Shown in pieces: positions 56,536-64,000 of a stretch of DNA of 64,000 nt. The position numbers and the translations under genes were made by a program. Within the stretch, counting starts at the first letter, position 1; each line of letters begins with the position of its first letter. Origin of the DNA: Strix aluco (taxonomy: Eukaryota; Chordata; Aves; Strigiformes; Strigidae); the NCBI RefSeq assembly GCF_031877795.1, contig NC_133932.1, positions 20,710,180 through 20,774,179 on the forward strand, given 5' to 3'. The notes below the pieces were generated by a model. The model did no database searches. It saw only the letters and a list, made by a program, of their open reading frames with translations, and was not told the DNA's origin.

Positions 56536-59361
56536 AATGGAAGACTGACACACATATCGCATGGTCTTGTGCCAGCCACTGCTGTCAAGGCTGAGTAAAA
56601 ATTTTAATTTATTTTAATGCAGTTATTGAGGCATTTTAATTCCATCAAAGGAAATAACACAAGACACACATCTACAAATATTCATTTGCTACTTTTAAAT
56701 GAATTTGATTCAGTTGTGCTTGGTTCCTCCTTTTTGGGTTTTACTTTGAGACTTCTCACAGGCACAAGTATTTAAGGATTGTGAACCTTAAAAACTGCAG
56801 TCTAAATTCTGCGTTTTGTACATGAATATTGAAACAGAGTAATATTCTGTTCTTTCTGTAAGGCCCTGTTTTTAATTATTAATGCTTATTCTTTTGAGCA
56901 AATAAACCCCATATATATGAGACTTGTATGCATTTTAAAAAAAGATAGTTCTCTGGGACAAGTTCCAATATGACAGTATTCTGTATATGAATATTTATAG
57001 ATCCATCAAAATTGGTGAATACTGAATTTGCTGACAAACATTGTGGAGGTTTTTTTTTACTTTTCTTTTGAAAGAGATTGAAAAATTATTTGCAAATTGG
57101 GTCAAATTCAATATATAATTTTAGCCAAAAAGCATATTTTTTTATTTTTTGGTTAAAAAAAATTTCAAACTTTGAAACTTTTTGATTGAAAGCAACTTTT
57201 CCCTGCATAATTTATCCAAATTGCAAAAAACCTCAAAGCCTTTCGACAGTATTGAATAACATGAAAAAAAAATTTCATTTGTGGCAAAGATTTTAAGTGA
57301 GCAAAAATTAAATTTAGGAGTTTCGTAGTGTAAGAGTTACATTGCCTGTTGCATGTTAGTAGTAGAATACTGATCAATGTGGTTGCGCTGGCATTGTTTT
57401 CAGGTTGCAGTGAAAGCTTTTCCTCCAGATGCATTGATGTTGTGTTAGAACTGTGCAGAAAACCATCAGGCTGTGCATATGTATCACATTGTGTTTAAGA
57501 AAATACTATTGCTTCTTGCACTCAGCTCACAAATGAGGCAGCATTTGTTCTTTCTGTGCCACAAGTGTGGCTGTGTTCTGGGTTTTCTTCTGGGTCCCAC
57601 GTGTGCTCACTTGATATATTTTACATTGAAAATGTAATTTTTAGTGCTGCATAATTGAAGCCTGTTACTTCTACACACTCTACGCAATTGATACCAGATG
57701 TGGATTTAGGCTTCTGTGTGCACAGTGAATCCTGGCTGCCTTTCCACCTTCTCCCAGCACTTATTGAGAAGCATCTTGTATATGAATATGGGTGTGAACA
57801 GTGCATGACCTAAATCGACCAGAAGAAAAGTCCTGTTGCAACACATGCCATTTCTGAATCAACAACTGCACAAAGATATTTGCTTGTCTGGTGTGTATTG
57901 GCTTTTGACTTGGGAATGAAAACAATGTATTAGTATTTCCCATGGGATGGAAACACCGTTTTCCAGTCATCTCTAGCTGCGGGTGACTGAGTCAGAAAGT
58001 AAATGATTAAAGAGATACAAATGACTGCATAAAGGAGAGAATGACAAAAGGGCTACTGAGAAGACAATTTGGAGGAATGCAGAGGCGAGTGATGGGAAAT
58101 GAGATAGCATTATGGGCAGTCTACAGGGAGCCTCAAGACAAAAGTGCGGCCACTGATTTGTGACGGTAACATCAGAAAACTGTGGTCAGTATATGGCTAC
58201 TCTAGTGTTGTGGAAACAGGCATGCACTCTGAGACCTTGGGGCTTTGTCCCCCAGCTGCTTGGGGGCACAGCAGTGCATTGGTTGTGAACCTTTCTGCTG
58301 TGACAGAACCAGCATGAGTCCACGGTCAACTGCAGTCCTTGAGACCCGAACAGAAGAGGCTGGGAGTTTGACTGTGAAATGCATATGTATATTGTTCAGT
58401 TCAGTGTAGTGCAAGTTTGCCATGCCAAATTGGGGTTATTTATATATGTTATCTAACCCTAGGAAAGTATCAGTGATGTTCTTGGCCAAATCCATGTTCA
58501 AGCAACAGCTGAACAGGTTTTAATCAAAATTCTCTGCTGAGAACCACATATGTTTTGATTGGAAATCTTTTGGATAGCATGGAGTTCTGCTCTTTTGTGT
58601 GAACCAGAAAACAACATGTTGGGATGACAGCACTGTCTCAGTCTTACCAATGAACCACTGCCCTTTTGCCAAAAATAGCTGGCAATTTTTAAGATATGGT
58701 TTGTTAAAAAGTATATATAGTTGTAGAATAGCGTGAGTCACTAGATGCCTCTTTAGTTCACTGTGTCTATGAAAGCAGGAAACCAACTCACATGTTTTTG
58801 ATCTCTTGCAATAAGACGGTTGCCCTTTTTGTTCTACTGCAGAAGTGGAGTTACCGTTCAAGAAATTAAAAGCATGCAAGAGTTAGGAATTATTTCTTTG
58901 TCAAATAGTTGATGAAGTCTAGATCCTAAACTTTCCTATACATGCTGTTACCTTGATTTTCCAGAAAGAGTTGTAATGCATGTATGTTTACTCTTGCAAT
59001 ACCTTTTTTCCATCTTCTGCAGGTAAGCATGAAGCAGCAGTAAGAGGTGTGTAGCTATCTTTGTGCTAGCTAGCTCGGCATGAATAGTGAGCAGCTAGAG
59101 ATGCCTATAAAATGGTATCAGAGGTCCTGGATTTTTAAAACTTGGTTGTAAGCAGTAGTCTCTTATTTTCAAAACCCTTTTTCTTTAGTTTCTTCAGCAC
59201 AAGAATGATACTTGACATAGGGTTTTGTTTAGAACTCCTCTTTTCAAAGGAAACAGAGGTTTTACTACACGTTCTCTTTGAAGGGACTTGCACAACAATT
59301 TGTGACTACATACCGTTTTCTCTGCCTTCACTTTCTGCAGTGCTGATTCCTTCTGCTAAAG

Positions 59362-59428
59362 ATGGCTCAGATATGGGTGATTCTGGCTGCACTTCTTTTC
59401 CTGCTAATCAACCTGATTGAAGGGCCAG
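59362..59428 (+). CDS. CD200R1: CD200R1-like signal-peptide exon
   Basis: ATG then MAQIWVILAALLFLLINLIE and GP, a textbook signal peptide, with phase 1 donor gtaggt. The upstream 'ctttctgcag' at about 59340 is a plausible acceptor, suggesting a 5' UTR exon further left. Confidence 0.88.
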
Positions 59429-62400
59429 GTAGGTGAGAAAGATCCCAAACTACGTGCAGCACTCTTTGTTACTCTGTATTTCCAGCTCACTGTGCGCTGA
59501 AACTTTGCAGTTCACCAGGGGAGATTTTGCTTATTGTTTAATGTGAATGAAAAAAGTGGTGTCACCTTAGTTGACATAATAATCCTGTACCCTGGAGAGT
59601 GGCACAGGATGATACATCTGATAGGAATCCAACACAGATCATCTGAAGACCCATCTCCAGATCAACTGAGACAATTATCAGAAGAGCTATGATTTCTGGC
59701 AGAAAAAAGATCTACATACGCTCCATACTTCATATGCCTCATGAACTACAGCACCAGGTGATCTTGGGTTTTCCCCTTGTTACAGGTGTATGTTCCACTG
59801 CTATCCCTGGTTTTACTTGCACTTTAACCACCGCACCTAATTCAATAACACAATATTTTTTTTTGGAAAGTAGTTTCCCTTAAGGGTGAATCTTGCCCCC
59901 CTCCATCAGTTTTTCAAAGCCCATAATAAAGGGATAGAAATCTGTTGCTTAAAAAACAGATGGAGGACTTGTAGCTCACCAGCATGTATCACATACCTGC
60001 ACAGCTTCCACCGCGAAAAGGCACCATCTCCACTGCATTTTCAGACTTCAAAGAGTGATAACAGGAAACTGGACCTGGAAATTGAATGCTATTTATATGT
60101 GTCTGCACAGGGCAATGTGTCCCCAAGGCTACCAGTACAGTAAGGAAGTAGAAATTTTTAAGTGTGATGAAGCCAAGAGTTTCCTATGCTTTGACAATGG
60201 CTATAGCATCATTTTTAATGTCTGTTCTCTTCTTATGTAGCTTACAACATGGTGAGTGTGGAGGCTGGTGATGAGGCTGTGTTGAGTTGCCCTTATGTCT
60301 CCAAGGTGTCTTTGCTAATGGTGACATGGAAGAAGAAATGCAGCACTTGCTGCTCGTTGGCCTATAGACGTGATCACAATGAGACAAAGAAGTTAAAATG
60401 CAGTGAGAGGATGATGTGGAAATATTCACCTGACAGTGACCCTGCTCTTCGTATTTACCCTGTGAACCTTGGTGATGAGGGAAATTACACCTGTGAAGTT
60501 GTCAGCAGTGCAGGGAATTTTCTTTTTTTCTCTTCTCTGACTGTGATAGGTAAGACACACCTTGTCATATATTTTTTTTTTCTTGTGCGTGTGGAGATAA
60601 AAATGATTTGATTGAATTGATTTGGTGGTAAAAGACCAAATTCATTTTGGATGCACGCTGAAATTAAAAATAAAGAGGTAAACTGATTTAGTCTGGCTAT
60701 TTGGAGAAGGGGAAAAAAGGCATGAGGGGTTATGTAATAGGACTGGGCTGGTCTATGAAGAAATAATCTGGGGGGTTTATGTTTGTGTTTTTTAACTTCT
60801 GACTCATGAACAGGGGAGGTTTTAAGATGCACCATATCCAACAGTCTGCGCAGTTTCTGAGAGCGCTCTTTGGGCGTAGTGTGGGATTTGAATATGATGT
60901 GAATGTTCACATAACCAGGAGTATCCACTCTTGGTTAAGTTAATGCAAACAGAAGATAGCAAATAAATATTGCTGCTATAAGCTGAGAAAGAGGATGCTA
61001 AACCAAAATTCACATTGAGGTCAGTGTGTGTCTTGTCTGGGTAAGAGCTAAATAGGAGGGAAGAAAAATTTTCAGGATGATATCTGGAAATATTGCACTC
61101 TTCCAGAAATACTGAAAGCTGTCTATAAGACTGTATCACTAAAATAAAAATTAAATGAGCCTATTTTCAACCTATGGGAACAAAAGAATATTATGAAGCA
61201 TAAACAATACATCATCTTTTTCAGATAGCCAAGTAAACTATCTCTAGGTTTCCACAAATTAAAAAGAAAAACACAATGGGAGAAGATTTCGTGTTCTGGT
61301 CATACTGGTTAATTTTTAGTGATACTCAGAAGGCTTGTGGGAAATTAATTTTGGAACTCTCTAACTTCTATTATTAATTTTTGTCACTTTATTTTTTTTT
61401 TAATGTTCTTCCTTGCAGGGTCTTGCCTTTCTGAAAATGCCTTAAGTATTGTCCGAGCCTTTGGCTGTTTTGTCAAATGCAGAATATGAGTTGTTGGACT
61501 TTAGGTAGAACAGTTTTGTCTGATTCCTCCTTTATTTCCTTACTGTCAAATTCTTGATTCTACCTACCTAATCTCCTAAATATTTTAGGTGGAGCTTCAG
61601 CAAGCTGTGTTTTCTTCAGTGTGTGCACTGCTGTATTTATAAATCTTCATTTAATTCACCCCTATCTGTCATCCCATCTTATCCTGTTACAACTGTAGTC
61701 ACCTTTTGGAAAATATGAGGAAGCAATACTTCTAAATGCAGCTAGCTAGTTTTGGAGATATTCACCTTGGACTTATTGATGTATTTTTTTTCCCTAAAGA
61801 TTGTTGGTGCTAGTATTCCAAATTATTCTAAAAACTCTTGAACTGGTCACGCAAACTGAAAGATACCACTTATTTTTCTGTTGCTCAGTTGATGATTTTA
61901 TACTGGATTAGAAATCATGGTTGTGGCTTTTTTTTTATCTTCTTCTGTAGTCCATCCTACAGTGACTCTGACCTACGACAAGAGCAGGGTGGCTGTCTGT
62001 CAGGCATCTGCTGGAAAGCCAGCTGCTGAAATCTCCTGGATCCCTGCAAGTAATCACAGCACTGCGGAAGAAGTCCATCACCCCAATGGAACAGTGACCA
62101 GAGTGAGCTACCTAGGCTGGGTCAACAGCACGCTTCCCAATGTCACCTGCCTGGTTACCCACCCAGCTACAAACCAGATTATGTCCCTAGACCTGTCATG
62201 TAAATAACACTGCTCTGTAATTGCTCTTCATCATGCTCTTGGGCTTCTTTGTGCTGTTCTGTGCAGCTGTTCCCACTGAATATCAGGGCTCTGCAGATTG
62301 TTTAGTGGGGTGATAGGCCAAAGTTCTAGTGAATGTTGACAGAGAAATTAATACTCTGGAGTTAGTCAGTTGAAACCAAATGTTTTGTGGCATTGTATGG

Positions 62401-63411
62401 GGAAGCTTCCAGTGCATGCTTCTTTCTATTCCTGTTCATTTTTACAAGAGTTCCTCATTCTGCTTTTGGTGGGTTGACCTTGGCTGGCTGCCAGGTGCCT
62501 ACCAAACTGCTCTATTGCTCCCTTTCCTCAACAAGATGGGGAGAGAAAAATATGATGAAAAGCTCATGGGTTGAGATAAAGACAGGGAGATTACTCACCA
62601 ATTACTGTCATGGGCAAAACAGACTTGACTTGGAGAAATTAATTTAATTTATTTCCAGTCAAATCAGAGTAGGATAGCAAGAAATAAGAATGAATCTAAA
62701 ATCACTGTGATACAGCTAATTTTTGATGTGAAGCTTTGAACCCCTGGATTTGATTTTTGTTCGGCTTCCCACAGTGGTGATGGTCTGGAGAAAAATTCCT
62801 GGGAGAATGTCTGTCTGTGACTTTCAAGTGATCCTTCCCAGGGCCAAAGGTAGTAAAGGGTAAAATTCAGCTTCTCAGCCAGCTGTGCTGGACCTGTTAG
62901 AAGCCTTATGCCAAGAGGATTTGTAAAAACAGGTGAATAAGTGCTCATATCACCAAAATATCTCAGTAGAGGCATGAAGGACAGAATTCAGCATAGACCA
63001 GTCATTAAGAACAGTATTTTGCAGGGATGGCAGGTCAGTTCTGTTGTTGCAGCACTAATATCATTTGAAGAAAGGGAAACCGTGCAGACAGATGAGTTGA
63101 AAATGAAAGTGTGTTTGTACACACAAATGCCTGGGTGTGTGAGGCAGCTTTCTACTGCTGGTTGGCATCCAGACATCTCATCTGTGTCTCAGCTCATTTG
63201 AGCTGTGGGGGTAGAGGATTAGCTTTCTCCTCTGGTTAAGATAGGTAGTAACATCATGTAGTCAGCGGATACTGATGCCTAGTTCTGAAACTAACTTTCT
63301 TTTCTCATCTCTCAGACACCTCCCACAGGCTTCTCTATCTTCTGATAGGAGGATCTGCAGGTGTTGCTGCTGTCAGTGGTGTGACTTTATGCTTGATTTT
63401 CAGGTGCAGAG
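59362..63411 (+). CDS. CD200R1: CD200R1-like inhibitory-type receptor, four exons, 3' end beyond window
   Basis: CD200 receptors on myeloid and lymphoid cells bind CD200 and usually deliver inhibitory signals. Four exons, all joined in phase 1, give a signal peptide, an IgV domain, an IgC2 domain and a transmembrane segment (240 residues so far). The IgV part shares the layout of human CD200R1: VTW, AYR, NETK, C-ER--W, then D-GNYTC. The IgC2 part has AVCQASAGKPAAEISWIP, which corresponds to human AVCKAVAGKPAAQISWIP, and NGTVT. The membrane segment has no charged residue, favouring an inhibitory rather than an adaptor-paired form. The tail exons, which would show the NPxY motif, lie right of the window. 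Orthology to CD200R1 against CD200R1L is not decided. Confidence 0.85.
60241..60549 (+). CDS. CD200R1: CD200R1-like IgV exon
   Basis: Acceptor ttatgtag and donor gtaaga, phase 1 at both ends; 103 codons. Visible: EAVLSCP (B strand), LLMVTWKKKC (C strand), AYRRDHNETKKLKCSERMMW and DEGNYTCEV (F strand). Extra cysteines beyond the canonical pair fit the additional disulphide known in CD200 receptors. Confidence 0.92.
61951..62199 (+). CDS. CD200R1: CD200R1-like IgC2 exon
   Basis: Acceptor tcttctgtag and donor gtaaat, phase 1 at both ends; 83 codons. Blocks: VHPTVTLTYDKSRVAVCQAS, AGKPAAEISWIPASNHS, HPNGTVTRVSYLGW and NVTCLVTHP. Reading through the donor would stop two codons later (Lys, then TAA), giving a possible secreted form by intron retention. 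Confidence 0.93.
62465..62960 (+). repeat. Avian ERV LTR-like fragment in a CD200R1-like intron
   Basis: It opens with 'ggtgggttgaccttggctgg' then 'ctgccaggtgcctaccaaactgctctattgctccc', related to the fragment at 30471, and continues with LTR-like text to about 62960. It lies between the IgC2 and transmembrane exons. It is decayed and its ends are approximate. Confidence 0.55.
63316..63411 (+). CDS. CD200R1: CD200R1-like transmembrane exon
   Basis: Acceptor catctctcag and donor gtaagt, phase 1 at both ends; 32 codons. It encodes YTSHRLLYLLIGGSAGVAAV then SGVTLCLIFRCR, a single membrane segment with basic residues at the cytoplasmic side. Confidence 0.88.
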
Positions 63412-64000
63412 GTAAGTGATTTGATGAGCCTGAAATGTATTACAATTCCATTGCTGACTATGCACAGGTATAAGGACATGCACTTTATTGCTGAGAGGGG
63501 GGTGGGAGGTAAGGATTGAGGAAAATGTCCGTATATGATGCATTGTCCTTTTGGAAAACTAATAAAATAAGGGGCGGATCTTTAAAACAAGTCTGGGGTT
63601 TTGTAAGAGGCATAGTTATTATGCCATTAATGCATTATATACGTATGGCAGAGAGTCATCCAGGATGAAAAGGATTCTTTCTGAGACTAGGGTAGGTTCT
63701 GAGTTTTTAGAATGATTTTGATCATTCTGCATTTTCTAACATAAAATTCTGTACACAAAAATGATAGTTCACAAACTAGTGACTCTAGTCCAATGACTAC
63801 AGACAAACAACCCCCCTGGTTCCATTAACAATCATAAATTTTTCCTTGAGCAAGTGTAAGAATAGGCCAAATGTACATACTGTCCTCTGGTACACTCGCA
63901 GTGTTTCAGGCTGTGTAGTAGATTTCATTGGCACCAGGTGAGGCTCATACTGAATAATTTGATACTGACATCTCAAATGATGGTTTGCTACTCTTGGAGT
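63412..64000 (+). other. Intron after the transmembrane exon, to the window edge
   Basis: No further exon was recognised in the last 590 bases. The cytoplasmic-tail exons of the CD200R1-like gene are expected to the right. Confidence 0.6.

Larger units (their letters stand above)
49220..59361. other. Interval between the CD160-like and CD200R-like genes
   Basis: Ten kilobases with no recognised known gene. It contains the 15-bp tandem repeat, two homopolymer clusters, the 235-codon minus-strand frame and a CpG-rich patch, all listed separately. A distal 5' UTR exon of the CD200R-like gene may lie here. Confidence 0.5.

Overview
The window is vertebrate nuclear DNA, almost certainly from a bird. 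It has small coding exons with GT/AG borders in long introns. Its interspersed repeats are CR1 retrotransposons ending in the avian ATTCTGTG tandem tail, plus ERVL-type endogenous retrovirus pieces. Nothing bacterial is present: there are no operons, ribosome binding sites or CRISPR arrays. No tRNA or rRNA gene was recognised.

Layout. (1) About 1-17.9 kb, plus strand: GPR89B, the Golgi pH regulator. Thirteen coding exons are present; only the first (about 14 residues) lies off the left edge. (2) 19.05-25.9 kb, minus strand and convergent with GPR89B: PDZK1 (NHERF3), a four-PDZ scaffold. All eight coding exons are found and give 521 residues. (3) 26-43.8 kb: a gene-poor, repeat-rich stretch with several CR1 fragments, an ERVL remnant with decayed integrase and a 3' LTR, and a 1.65-kb CR1 with a broken reverse-transcriptase frame. 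(4) 43.8-49.2 kb, plus strand: a one-Ig-domain receptor gene, best read as a CD160 homologue because of its Ig sequence and its place beside PDZK1. A second young CR1 sits in one of its introns. (5) 49.2-59.3 kb: mostly featureless DNA with homopolymer runs, a 15-bp tandem repeat, a CpG-rich patch and one unexplained 235-codon minus-strand frame. (6) 59.36 kb to the right edge, plus strand: a CD200R1-like receptor (signal peptide, IgV, IgC2 and transmembrane exons); its cytoplasmic tail lies beyond the window.

GPR89B and PDZK1 are housekeeping or epithelial genes. The two Ig-family genes are leukocyte receptors. From general knowledge, human GPR89A, PDZK1 and CD160 are neighbours on 1q21.1, while human CD200R1 is on chromosome 3. 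The GPR89B-PDZK1-CD160 order therefore looks ancestral, and a CD200R-type gene beside it is the most notable feature of the locus. Exon borders were derived by hand from reading frame, phase continuity and splice dinucleotides.
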